From a virus, in the IMG/VR virus record IMGVR_UViG_3300033233_000676, positions 1-30,481 of that record: 30,481 bases of DNA; one strand, given 5' to 3'. The position numbers were made by a program, and so were the translations under genes. Each line of letters starts with the position of its first letter. Position 1 is the first letter of the stretch. Below, piece by piece: positions 1 through 7,504 of this stretch. A model generated the notes under the pieces. That model did no database searches. It saw only the letters and a list, made by a program, of their open reading frames with translations, and was not told the origin of the DNA.

Positions 1-139
1 AATGCTTTTACTTTCTGGGGATTATTTTGTTTCCATTGCTTAAATTTCTCTTTTACTTTGTCTAAATGTCTTAGTCTGCTTCTTCTTTTTTCTTCTTTAA
101 CTTTTTCGGGATTTTGTTTTATCCAGTGTTTTTTATTCT
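1..139. repeat. terminal overlap of the circular contig, left copy
   Basis: These 139 bases recur at 30343-30481 with one difference (T at 127, C at 30469). A reading frame runs in phase across the junction when base 1 is joined to base 30342. The repeat is therefore best read as the overlap left by assembling a circular or circularly permuted genome. A true 139-bp terminal repeat of a linear virion is a less likely alternative. Confidence 0.9.
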
Positions 140-287
140 CCGCAACTTTTTCGGGATGTTTATTTCTCCATTTTTCAAAATATTGTTTTTTCATAATGGC
201 TCTGCACTCTTCACAATACAATTGAGACCGTCCAGTTGGAGTGAATTCTTTTCCGCAAAGTTTGCAAGTTCGTGTCTTAAGGTTCAT
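1..287 (-). CDS. HNH-like nuclease 2, N-terminal part (gene crosses the contig junction)
   Basis: The ATG at 287 opens a frame that leaves the window at base 1 and continues at 30342 to a TGA at 30114-30116, giving 171 residues. The N-terminus has a zinc knuckle (C8, C11, C25, C28). A Lys/Arg-rich stretch with repeated W-x-x-x-(H/N)PEK units follows, resembling nuclease-associated DNA-binding repeats. The C-terminal part (see 30114-30481) has FEGSVFHH and IYIPREIHQS, matching the second copy at 28306-28818. The His-His pair and later His residues suggest a beta-beta-alpha metal (HNH-type) nuclease, so a homing-type endonuclease is the best guess. The start overlaps the end of the transglutaminase-like gene by 11 bases, and its ribosome site is poor, suggesting coupled translation. 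The terminal overlap predicts His54 in this copy and Arg54 in the right copy. Confidence 0.75.
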   Translation of the reverse strand, partial: MNLKTRTCKLCGKEFTPTGRSQLYCEECRAIMKKQYFEKWRNKHPEKVAENKKHWIKQNPEKVKEEKRRSRLRHLDKVKEKFKQWKQNNPQKVKA

Positions 288-1011
288 AGGCGTCCAGTGC
301 TTTTTTTAATTCACTAACTTTTCCAACTGGCAACGGCGGGTATATCTGTTTGTTTATGTCTTCACCTGTCACCGCAATAACATCTTTTTCGTTAAACTTG
401 ACCGCAACTTTATAAAAACTTGGTACAGGCCTGAGTTCTGAAAGTGATTGTCCTAAAGTCGTTTCTAAGAGATATTCCTTACCATTCGTGTTGACTGTTA
501 CCCAAGCGTGTCCGTAGAGACTTCCATTTATGGATACAGTCCCGATGTTTACCCAGGCGTCAATTCCGTTTGCTCTTAGGAGACTTGCAAGGAGAAAAGA
601 GCCATCTTCACAATCGAGCCACGCCTCGCCGTTGTTTTGATGTTTTATAGCAAGTGTAAAGATTGGCAAATTCCACGAATCTGCACCGCCTCTTAAGACA
701 ATGTGTCCGTTGTTTAGAATAACTAAATCGTCTTCTTCATAATGATATCCGTTTTCTAACCAATTATAAGTTTTTGTTATCGTCGCAATCTCATTATCTG
801 TTTTAAATTCCTCTGCTTGTTTCCTGATAGCGTATTGGTCTGGTGTAACCCAAAATCGTATATCTGCAGGTTCTCCGAAATATTTTTCGTTTATCACATA
901 CAAAGAACTGAAAATTGATATCCCGCTTGTTCTTGCTTTTACTCCGAGATAAACAAGTCCCAAACTCAACACAATACTCAACACGGCGAGAAATGTTATC
1001 ACTTTTTTCAT
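277..1011 (-). CDS. membrane-anchored transglutaminase-like cysteine protein
   Basis: This 244-residue protein has a hydrophobic N-terminal segment (about residues 4-24) that is a membrane anchor or signal peptide. It then has a transglutaminase-like core: Cys134 in WLDCEDGS, His168 in GHAWV and an acidic residue, Glu183, in YLLETT, which form the expected Cys-His-acid triad. The third residue is usually Asp, so Glu is a small departure. Families of this fold include peptidases, amidases and cross-linking enzymes acting on cell-surface substrates. The gene closes the lysis cluster, so a role on the cell envelope is likely, but the substrate cannot be read from sequence. A purine-rich GGGGAGAGGAG precedes the ATG. 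Confidence 0.8.
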   Translation of the reverse strand: MKKVITFLAVLSIVLSLGLVYLGVKARTSGISIFSSLYVINEKYFGEPADIRFWVTPDQYAIRKQAEEFKTDNEIATITKTYNWLENGYHYEEDDLVILNNGHIVLRGGADSWNLPIFTLAIKHQNNGEAWLDCEDGSFLLASLLRANGIDAWVNIGTVSINGSLYGHAWVTVNTNGKEYLLETTLGQSLSELRPVPSFYKVAVKFNEKDVIAVTGEDINKQIYPPLPVGKVSELKKALDAYEP

Positions 1012-1024
1012 CTCCTCTCCCCTT

Positions 1025-1204
1025 TCAAGGCTTTAATATGTCTCTTAGTTTGTCCACTGCACTCTGAGGTAATCCGACATTGTTTATTTCTAAATGCTTA
1101 ACCCCCTGAGGTAACTTAGTAACCCTGAGGGAGCTTAATAAAATAATCAAAAGAATCGCCCCTGTTATGATTTCTTTTAAGTAAACTTTATCCCTTCTCA
1201 CCAT
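1025..1204 (-). CDS. 59-residue single-pass membrane protein
   Basis: A short frame begins at the ATG at 1204 with GAGGTG six bases upstream and ends in TGA at 1025-1027. The product starts MVRRDKVYLKE, has a hydrophobic helix at about residues 11-26 preceded by positive charges (N-in orientation likely), and ends in a charged tail of about 30 residues. It follows another membrane microprotein and precedes the transglutaminase-like gene in the lysis cluster. The shape (short cytoplasmic N-terminus, one membrane helix, external tail) would suit an accessory lysis protein. No family is recognised. Confidence 0.75.
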   Translation of the reverse strand: MVRRDKVYLKEIITGAILLIILLSSLRVTKLPQGVKHLEINNVGLPQSAVDKLRDILKP

Positions 1205-1207
1205 ATT

Positions 1208-1366
1208 TCACCTCGTTTGAAACATTAAATTGAATAAATTGATTAAGAATGTAAAATTGAAAACTCGACAGAGGAGAAGGATTATGATTATCGAAATGAG
1301 TATAATTCTTAGCAATAGATACAAGTCGCTCCAGTCTTTTATCTTAAATCCTTCTCCTAGCCTCAT
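1208..1366 (-). CDS. 52-residue membrane protein
   Basis: The frame opens at the ATG at 1366, two bases after the stop of the holin candidate, with AAAGGTGG upstream. It ends in TGA at 1208-1210, inside the ribosome site of the next gene. Residues about 15-33 (LYLLLRIILISIIIIL) are strongly hydrophobic, and residues 35-50 form a second, amphipathic, Phe/Asn-rich stretch. Tight spacing on both sides supports expression as part of the lysis cluster. Its size and hydrophobicity would fit a holin modulator, but this is inference. Confidence 0.72.
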   Translation of the reverse strand: MRLGEGFKIKDWSDLYLLLRIILISIIIILLLCRVFNFTFLINLFNLMFQTR

Positions 1367-1367
1367 A

Positions 1368-1739
1368 CTATTCCACCTTTGACTTTGTAATCTGTGCCTG
1401 TGTTACCTTGATTTCTTTATTTGCGTTTATCCACTCCATAATCGTGTGTGCCAAATTCCCACCAAAAGAATAAAGAAGTCCCGATAGAACAGCATCTACA
1501 TAAATACCAACATTCGCTCCAAACATTTCTAAAATCTGTGTCTTGTCTGGAGACCAGATGAGAATAGCCACTGATAAGACCTCGCCCCAGATAATAGAGA
1601 CTAACTGTTTTACATTCTGTGTCAATGGTGTGTCCTGTTTGAACCAACTCCAATTGGTTGTGATTTGAGTTAACAACTGGTCAATAAAACCTAAAAAGCC
1701 GACTAAAAGAATACCTGTTAATTTCATTTCTGAACCCAT
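1368..1739 (-). CDS. holin candidate with three membrane helices
   Basis: This 123-residue protein has three hydrophobic segments at about residues 6-22, 47-63 and 78-95, and a charged C-terminal tail (ANKEIKV... KSKVE). That plan fits class I phage holins. It lies just downstream of the glucosaminidase lysin, separated only by two very small genes. AGGAGGTG stands five bases before the ATG at 1739, so that start is preferred over the internal Met5. The ribosome site lies within the end of the preceding 64-residue gene (16-base overlap). Holin function is inferred from topology and position. Confidence 0.6.
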   Translation of the reverse strand: MGSEMKLTGILLVGFLGFIDQLLTQITTNWSWFKQDTPLTQNVKQLVSIIWGEVLSVAILIWSPDKTQILEMFGANVGIYVDAVLSGLLYSFGGNLAHTIMEWINANKEIKVTQAQITKSKVE

Positions 1740-1918
1740 TTTTCACCTCCTGCATAAGTTGTATAACTATATGTTTTTGTGTCCTCGTCTTTGCCAAAAA
1801 TAATATTTACTTCTCGTTGCGAAAACTCGTAGTAATTGTTTTTCGTATGAATATACGCTGCAAGAATGTCCTCGTCTTTTTCTTTACTTAAAAGTTGCAA
1901 AAATTGTTGCCAATTCAT
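1724..1918 (-). CDS. 64-residue soluble protein of unknown function in the lysis cluster
   Basis: The product begins MNWQQFLQLLSKEKDEDILA, is acidic and Tyr/Asp/Lys-rich, and has no membrane segment. GGAGGTAAAAA precedes the ATG, which overlaps the stop of the previous microprotein as ATGA. Its last codons contain the ribosome site of the holin candidate, so the two are probably co-translated. I do not recognise a family. Confidence 0.7.
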   Translation of the reverse strand: MNWQQFLQLLSKEKDEDILAAYIHTKNNYYEFSQREVNIIFGKDEDTKTYSYTTYAGGEKWVQK

Positions 1919-2058
1919 TTTTTACCTCCAAATTTTGACGATATTATGTCTATTAACCACCCGATTAAGAGAATAAGCACGATAGGAACTCCAAAGATGA
2001 AAAAGATACTTAACCACAAACCGATATAGTCAAGTATGTCTTTAATCAGTTTATTCAC
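1915..2058 (-). CDS. 47-residue membrane protein
   Basis: A GTG start at 2058 is preceded by CGAGGT, part of which is the stop region of the lysin gene. The frame ends in TGA at 1915-1917, overlapping the next ATG. Residues about 12-38 are almost wholly hydrophobic (IGLWLSIFFIFGVPIVLIL), enough for one long or two short helices, followed by a Lys/Gly tail. It lies between lysin and holin candidate, so an antiholin or pinholin-like role is possible but unproven. Confidence 0.7.
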   Translation of the reverse strand: MNKLIKDILDYIGLWLSIFFIFGVPIVLILLIGWLIDIISSKFGGKK

Positions 2059-2061
2059 CTT

Positions 2062-2790
2062 TTACCTCGATTTGTTTATTCTAAACAAAATAACTGCTAA
2101 GTCATTTTTAGAAATCTGCTTAGTCCAGTAATCACTTGTGAAGTAATTCGGACTTGGAAGGTCACCCTTTAGAATTCCCGTTTCCATAACCCACTCTTTG
2201 GCCTGTGCGTCTTCTGGGAAGGTTTTGACTAAACTGCTATGAATAGATAGAATTGATGAAGCCCAGTTCGTATCACTTGCATAGTATTTATTGATAGCAT
2301 ATAAAGTCTCCCCAGAATAATACGCACCACCTTTAGTAAGGTATAGATTTTTCAATTGTGTAGCCCAATAAACAATTGCTTGTTCTTTAGTCATTTTCGA
2401 AATCTTATATGCTTCAGAATTCCAACCTGAATCAGTAATCCCCCACGATGCTGGATTGTTGTACTCCGTCCAGTTTGGAGACTTCCCCCAGCCTGTTTCG
2501 TGAATGCTTATACACAAAAGGTAGTCTGCACCAATTCCTGAGACTTCCTCTGCTTTGAGAAATGCGTATCCATAGCCATATAACGGCGTCCCTTTTACAA
2601 AGTTGTCTAAATAGTTTGAAGTTACGAAAGAAGGTCTAAGCACCGTAATCGTTTGTGCTAATTGAATCGCTGTTTTCTCTGGTATACTTACCTCTTTAGC
2701 TAGGTCTTGAATTTTGAATACAAGAATTGCGACAGATATGATTAACACAAAAACGATTGTGTAAAACAAAATTCTTTCCACTTTATACAT
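2062..2790 (-). CDS. membrane-anchored endolysin, GH73-type glucosaminidase with SLH-like C-terminus
   Basis: This 242-residue protein starts with a membrane helix (about residues 8-26). Residues about 55-180 match the bacterial endo-beta-N-acetylglucosaminidase fold: YLDNFVKGTPLYGYGYAFL, then IHETGWGKS with probable catalytic Glu98, then YNNPASWGI. The enzyme would cut the glycan strands of peptidoglycan. Residues about 192-238 (AKEWVMETGILKGD ... ISKNDLAVILFRI) resemble an S-layer homology repeat, which binds secondary cell-wall polymers in Bacillota. An N-terminal anchor suggests a signal-anchor-release endolysin. Position after the tail genes and before the holin candidate supports a lysis role. 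AGGAGGAG precedes the ATG. Confidence 0.85.
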   Translation of the reverse strand: MYKVERILFYTIVFVLIISVAILVFKIQDLAKEVSIPEKTAIQLAQTITVLRPSFVTSNYLDNFVKGTPLYGYGYAFLKAEEVSGIGADYLLCISIHETGWGKSPNWTEYNNPASWGITDSGWNSEAYKISKMTKEQAIVYWATQLKNLYLTKGGAYYSGETLYAINKYYASDTNWASSILSIHSSLVKTFPEDAQAKEWVMETGILKGDLPSPNYFTSDYWTKQISKNDLAVILFRINKSR

Positions 2791-2799
2791 TTTCTCCTC

Positions 2800-5700
2800 C
2801 TATGTAATGTTTCTCCCTAAGGCCTCAACTTTTTTCGCTAAGAGCTTTAAAAGCTCAAGCGTATTTTGCAAACTTCTACCAACGAATAAAGTTTTTATCC
2901 CTTTGTCAAAGTCGTAATTTATTTTGTAAACATACAAAGTCGTTCCTTCACAATTAACCGGGTCACCAATTTCAATCGGGGTTTCAAGTGAAACATCTTT
3001 CTGATATTGAACGACTGGGTCTTTTACGATGTTTAGATATTGATTTGCAAATAAATAAGCACTTTCATAAGAAGTCCAACCATCAAGTTTACGCTCTTCA
3101 AGATTTTCACCGTATTTGTTAATCGAGCCTTGGTCTCTAACCTCGACATACCTAAATTGCGGGTTCGAGTTGTAAAGGTATAAGGCATCGTAATAATTGT
3201 CACCAGTTGCAGTGAGTCGTATCGTTTTTATCGTTGTAGGGTTCCCCGTTTTAGAGAAACTTGAGAGCGGTATATCAATAGAATCAAATAAATTATAAGT
3301 CTGTTGCCAGGCGTAGGTTACATATTGCCAACCGTAAACAGGTGTATAGGTTGTAGACACTACAGCCTCAAAAACATCATAACTGCACCAAGCAGAGTCG
3401 ATATTTTCTGGTCCTGGCACGGTCATAGTAGCTTCAAGATAAAGTATACCATTTTGTGTATACCAATTTGCGCCTACAATTGCACCTTTCAATATACCGT
3501 CTTGAAAGTAGTTAATTGAGAAGCCGTAAACATTTACCATAAGTGATTGATTCCCCGAAACTGAATAAGCACTCCCAGCAGCCACTTTTGCGTGAAGTGT
3601 AAAAGTTGAACCGTCATAGGTTATATCTACACTCCCACTCCCTGTTAATCTTTGCCCCGTTACAACTGTTTCGGTTTTCTGAGTAGAAACAACGACATTC
3701 GCATACTCTTGAATATTTAACTGTTGACAGTTCACACCATATGAAGTCCCTACAGGGTAGAGGTTTGTGAAGTATAAGACTACCGTATCAGCTTGAGTAT
3801 TAAAGAATGGTAAATTAAAAGACTTCTGAAAGGTCGTGAGCCAGCCTGTATCAAGAACAACACTCCCACCCATCTTAAGCTGTATTTTATATGAGCAGTT
3901 ATCTGAAAGTTGCCCTGATATATTTGAAACAAGTTTTGTAGCCCCGAAGGTTATTGTCTTGCTTACCGTGTCTTGAGCTGAACCACCAAGCAAAACAAAA
4001 CCAGCGCCTTTACCGCCTGAGAAGGTTCGTGTGTATGAATAGTAATTTGAAGTATCGGTCTCTAATCTAATTGTCAAAGTCGTTGCAGTGTCTGGGTTCC
4101 AATTCAAGTGAAATCTGTCGTAATCAGTCGGTGTGATACTTATATTTGACCTGTAAATTTCACCAGTCGCTTTTAGCATATAAGGAGCATTTGAAGGCGG
4201 TAAAACACCATTAGAAGTCTGGGTCGCATTCGTTACGGTCCCAGACCAGTTAGAGGCATCGTATTCAGTTAAGGCAGTCGCAGGCACAGGGGTTTGAATT
4301 ATTTTGTAATATTCTCTCACTATATTCACAATGTTCTCTCTATCTTCCCCTTGTTTTTCTAAATTTGATAAGGTATAAGTCGGGTTTGTATCGTTCCGAA
4401 TGTATATTTTTCCATTTCTTTCATACATCCGAACCTGGTTAATCATAATCAAATATGATAGAATCTCGGCAATAGTTTTATCGCTAAATTGCTGAAAATA
4501 GATGTTTTGGGTTAAGTTCCCGAAAATCGAGTAAGCAGGCAAAATCTTTTGAAGTAAAGATTGTGAGCTTGTAACCTGCGCTCCATAGGTAATTGTCTTC
4601 TTAAGCTCTTTTTTGAGAGTCGATTGAACCGTATATTGCCAATTCGAACCTACTCGAGTACAGTTTTTTACTTGCATTTGATAAAACTTTACTTGTCTCC
4701 CCGTTTTTACTCTTAACTCCACAGAAGTCGAATCTATAGCATTATCGGTTACAAAAGTCGCTTCGTTTACATCAGGTAAAAGATTTTCGGTCAAAATTAC
4801 GTTCCAAGCATTTATCAACTCATTATTTGCATAGATTTTCACATCTTTGGTTGATTGGTAATTTGCATAAAGGTTATATGTATTGCTTACCAAAGTAGTC
4901 CAAACATTACTGATAGTAAATTGATACTGATGTTGCCCTGTCTCAAGTGGCAAAGTCTTAGAAAATGTGTAAATATAAGGGCCTGAACCTGTTCTCGAAA
5001 CATAGTCCATCAAATAACCTTTACTGTCTACATTCAAAGTTAACATCGGAGGCTTTGTGTAAGTGTCTTGAATTTGAACCGTAAAGGTAAAGTTTTCTTG
5101 ATTGTTATTTATGCTAATGCTCGAAATTGAAGGGTAACCGATATTTAGAATATTATTTCCAGGTGGGGTAAATGTAAAAGCATAATTAGTGTAATAAACC
5201 GTCCAATATAACATTGTGATTACAAGCCCTTGGTCGCCACCAGTTGCTGAAATATATACACCAAGCTTTGCATTCGTTAAATCGCTTAAAGACCACGCTG
5301 AACTATCCCAGTTTGTAGTTATAGTGTTTGATGATGTAGCCCACGTATTTGTTTGTGCGCTTGCAGAAATTTGAACGTATTTCGAAAAATCACTGTTATA
5401 AACTCTTGGGTAGTAAGTGAAAGCGGGCGAGGTCACGCCATAAGACCGTGCAGTAATACCTATTTTTGTAATTCTTTTAAAATCAGAAGGTGGCGAAAAT
5501 TGTTGTGTATCGAACTTTAATAATTTTGGACTTCCACTAGAAGCATAAGGGTAAACATAGGTTGCATTATCATCAGGTGTTGTCTCATCTATTTTGTCAT
5601 AGCCAGTCGCAGGAGAAGAAGGGGATACGGTTGCTCCTGCTAAGTCGATATCACCATTTGGTAAAAGATTTTGACTATATTCAGAGCTTTCGCTTACAGC

Positions 5701-6018
5701 AGTTCCATTCCATACAGTCCAGGTGGTATTTGTGTAATTCGAATTATCCCAAAAACAAAGTCGATAGTAATAAGTCCCTTGACTCGAAGGTATCCAGGGG
5801 AACACCATTACGCCTTCGGCACCATCATTTGTCGGGTTTATAGAGACTTGCCCCGAGTCATAAACAGTAGTCCCGAAGTTTGGGTCTGTTGAAATCTGAA
5901 ACCTTGCATAAGTTGCAGGCAGTCCGTTAGTAGCTGTGAAAGTCGCTCTGACTTCTACACCTTTACCAGGTATCGGGACAATTTTTATATTAGTTGGCGC
6001 ATTACTTGGATTTGCCAT
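2800..6018 (-). CDS. large tail-tip protein (Tal / host-recognition type)
   Basis: At 1072 residues this is the largest gene. Residues about 1-110 look like a fibronectin type III or Ig-like module (APTNIKIVPIPGKGVEV ... YYRLCFWDNSN). Residues about 390-590 contain the part most like siphovirus tail-associated hub proteins (KTGRQVKFYQMQVKNC, ILSYLIMINQVRMYERNGKIYIR). The rest is Ser/Thr/Asn/Tyr-rich beta structure, ending in a hub-like segment (ETPIEIGDPVNC) and a short coiled coil. It follows the distal-tail-like protein and precedes the lysin, the usual slot for the tip protein that contacts the host. GAGGT precedes the ATG. Family-level assignment is firm, the exact role less so. Confidence 0.75.
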   Translation of the reverse strand: MANPSNAPTNIKIVPIPGKGVEVRATFTATNGLPATYARFQISTDPNFGTTVYDSGQVSINPTNDGAEGVMVFPWIPSSQGTYYYRLCFWDNSNYTNTTWTVWNGTAVSESSEYSQNLLPNGDIDLAGATVSPSSPATGYDKIDETTPDDNATYVYPYASSGSPKLLKFDTQQFSPPSDFKRITKIGITARSYGVTSPAFTYYPRVYNSDFSKYVQISASAQTNTWATSSNTITTNWDSSAWSLSDLTNAKLGVYISATGGDQGLVITMLYWTVYYTNYAFTFTPPGNNILNIGYPSISSISINNNQENFTFTVQIQDTYTKPPMLTLNVDSKGYLMDYVSRTGSGPYIYTFSKTLPLETGQHQYQFTISNVWTTLVSNTYNLYANYQSTKDVKIYANNELINAWNVILTENLLPDVNEATFVTDNAIDSTSVELRVKTGRQVKFYQMQVKNCTRVGSNWQYTVQSTLKKELKKTITYGAQVTSSQSLLQKILPAYSIFGNLTQNIYFQQFSDKTIAEILSYLIMINQVRMYERNGKIYIRNDTNPTYTLSNLEKQGEDRENIVNIVREYYKIIQTPVPATALTEYDASNWSGTVTNATQTSNGVLPPSNAPYMLKATGEIYRSNISITPTDYDRFHLNWNPDTATTLTIRLETDTSNYYSYTRTFSGGKGAGFVLLGGSAQDTVSKTITFGATKLVSNISGQLSDNCSYKIQLKMGGSVVLDTGWLTTFQKSFNLPFFNTQADTVVLYFTNLYPVGTSYGVNCQQLNIQEYANVVVSTQKTETVVTGQRLTGSGSVDITYDGSTFTLHAKVAAGSAYSVSGNQSLMVNVYGFSINYFQDGILKGAIVGANWYTQNGILYLEATMTVPGPENIDSAWCSYDVFEAVVSTTYTPVYGWQYVTYAWQQTYNLFDSIDIPLSSFSKTGNPTTIKTIRLTATGDNYYDALYLYNSNPQFRYVEVRDQGSINKYGENLEERKLDGWTSYESAYLFANQYLNIVKDPVVQYQKDVSLETPIEIGDPVNCEGTTLYVYKINYDFDKGIKTLFVGRSLQNTLELLKLLAKKVEALGRNIT

Positions 6019-6026
6019 ATTTTACC

Positions 6027-7265
6027 TCACGGGTAGTAAGTGTCATTTATCGAAATATCCCATTTAGCTGCAAGCCCATCTGTCATCTGAATCGTGGTTG
6101 AAGTCGAAGGCTGAAACTCGAGAGGTGTGCCACTTGCAAGTCCCGTGATATCATTGCCGTTCTCATCTAACAAAGTTCCATTCTGATATGTGATAACTCC
6201 TGCCGTTTTATTTGCAATATAAAGTCCACTAAAGTTTAAAGGATTAAGTGTAAAGTTATACGATGTCGTAGTCCAATTCGAGACTTGATAATCATAAAGA
6301 ATGAAATCAGAAATTGCATCACCTAACCAGTTCCCAGAACCGTTCGAGCCGATATAAGTCGAGCCGAAAGTCAAACTAAATGCGCCCGATGTCGTTTGTA
6401 AAGTTGAAGAGTCGAATTTCTTATTTGTTGTATCCCATTTCGCAACCGAAAGATAAGTATTTGAGGTGTTCCACTGAATACCGATTAGATAGGCGTTCCC
6501 CGCCTCATAAGTTGTGTTTGAATATGAAACCTGCAAGGTATTAGAGCCTGAAATCAGTTTGATGTACCCGTTTGTTTTATCGAGTTGCAATTCGAATGAA
6601 GTATTTTTCAAAATCGTTCTTGGGCTTCCTGTATTCTGTCCCTTGTATTTGATTTTGAGAAGTAAAGTCCCGCTTGTATAATTCGAAATGTTTAAAGTTG
6701 CTACATCATTAGACGTGATAACAAGTCCCTCGTCAAAGATTGGAGTATTTGCTGAGTATGAGACACCGCCGTAAGTTTTAGAATTCGGGTTTGTAAAGGT
6801 TATGCTCGAGCTTGCAAAGTCAATCAAATTCAAAGTTAAAGGGAAATAAAATCTCGGTGCATAGTAAGTTATTTTAGGATAACCTTTATAAGTCCCGACT
6901 TGTGTTAAACTTGTAGAAGTTAGACCCCACAAGTCACCAGAAGTATGCAAGTTCCCAAGTCGTAGAGGTGAAGCGATTAAAGTCACCTTGAATGGAATAT
7001 AAAAACCATCTGGGACGGTCTCGAAATCAGGACCTTGAATAGCATAAACATACTGATATGTAATCCAGTTATCAAAACTTACCTTATTTGACTTTAAAAA
7101 TGGTATATCATCTCTGGTCTGTGCATAGCCTGAAATCGTTATCTCTTGCAATTTAAGTCCTAAAGAAGCCGCAAAGTTCTGTGCCGAATAAGGTATATGA
7201 TATGAGTAATACTCTATATCGTTTTTAATGATCGCATGTCCATTCAAGATATAAGAGTTCGCCAT
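6027..7265 (-). CDS. distal tail protein with LamG-like domain
   Basis: The 412-residue product has an N-terminal region (about 1-110: VSFDNWITYQYVYAIQGP, YIPFKVTLIASPLR) that would suit a distal tail (Dit-like) core. A concanavalin/LamG-like beta sandwich follows at about residues 170-335 (LLLKIKYKGQNTG, FELQLDKTNGYIKL, YIGSNGSGNWLGDAISDFILYD). LamG-type folds often bind carbohydrate, so an evolved distal tail protein that adds host-surface binding is plausible. It sits immediately upstream of the large tip protein. The ribosome site is AAAGGAG. The LamG call is by eye from spacing of Gly, aromatic and Asp residues. Confidence 0.65.
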   Translation of the reverse strand: MANSYILNGHAIIKNDIEYYSYHIPYSAQNFAASLGLKLQEITISGYAQTRDDIPFLKSNKVSFDNWITYQYVYAIQGPDFETVPDGFYIPFKVTLIASPLRLGNLHTSGDLWGLTSTSLTQVGTYKGYPKITYYAPRFYFPLTLNLIDFASSSITFTNPNSKTYGGVSYSANTPIFDEGLVITSNDVATLNISNYTSGTLLLKIKYKGQNTGSPRTILKNTSFELQLDKTNGYIKLISGSNTLQVSYSNTTYEAGNAYLIGIQWNTSNTYLSVAKWDTTNKKFDSSTLQTTSGAFSLTFGSTYIGSNGSGNWLGDAISDFILYDYQVSNWTTTSYNFTLNPLNFSGLYIANKTAGVITYQNGTLLDENGNDITGLASGTPLEFQPSTSTTIQMTDGLAAKWDISINDTYYP

Positions 7266-7266
7266 T

Positions 7267-7440
7267 TTACTCCTTTGCTACTACTTTAACATTAAACTTA
7301 TACCCTTGCAAAGTCATAATAAGTTCAATATCAAGCGCACAATTATATTTAGCAAGTGCTGTTTCTATTTCCTTAGTACATTTCTCTTCCCGCTCTTGTC
7401 TACCTTTTTCAATTAAGACTTTTTCTTTGTTTTCTGTCAT
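7267..7440 (-). CDS. 57-residue protein between tail genes
   Basis: The ATG at 7440 is preceded by AGGAGGGAAT, and the frame ends in TAA at 7267-7269, just before the next gene's start. The product is Glu/Lys-rich at its N-terminus (MTENKEKVLIEKGRQEREEK), probably helical. It ends in two beta-like segments (IELIMTLQGYKFNVKVV). No membrane segment is present and I recognise no family. Its strong ribosome site and exact packing support a real gene, perhaps a tail-fibre assembly or capping peptide. That is inference. Confidence 0.75.
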   Translation of the reverse strand: MTENKEKVLIEKGRQEREEKCTKEIETALAKYNCALDIELIMTLQGYKFNVKVVAKE

Positions 7441-7504
7441 ATTCCCTCCTAATGTTCTCCAATGCCTCTAATCACATAGAGATTTACCAAATATTTAAAC
7501 TTTC

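Noticed and set aside
1-139. True short terminal repeats of a linear genome
   Set aside because: A single gene runs in phase through the joined ends, and the copies differ by one base, which suits an assembly overlap of a circular map better.
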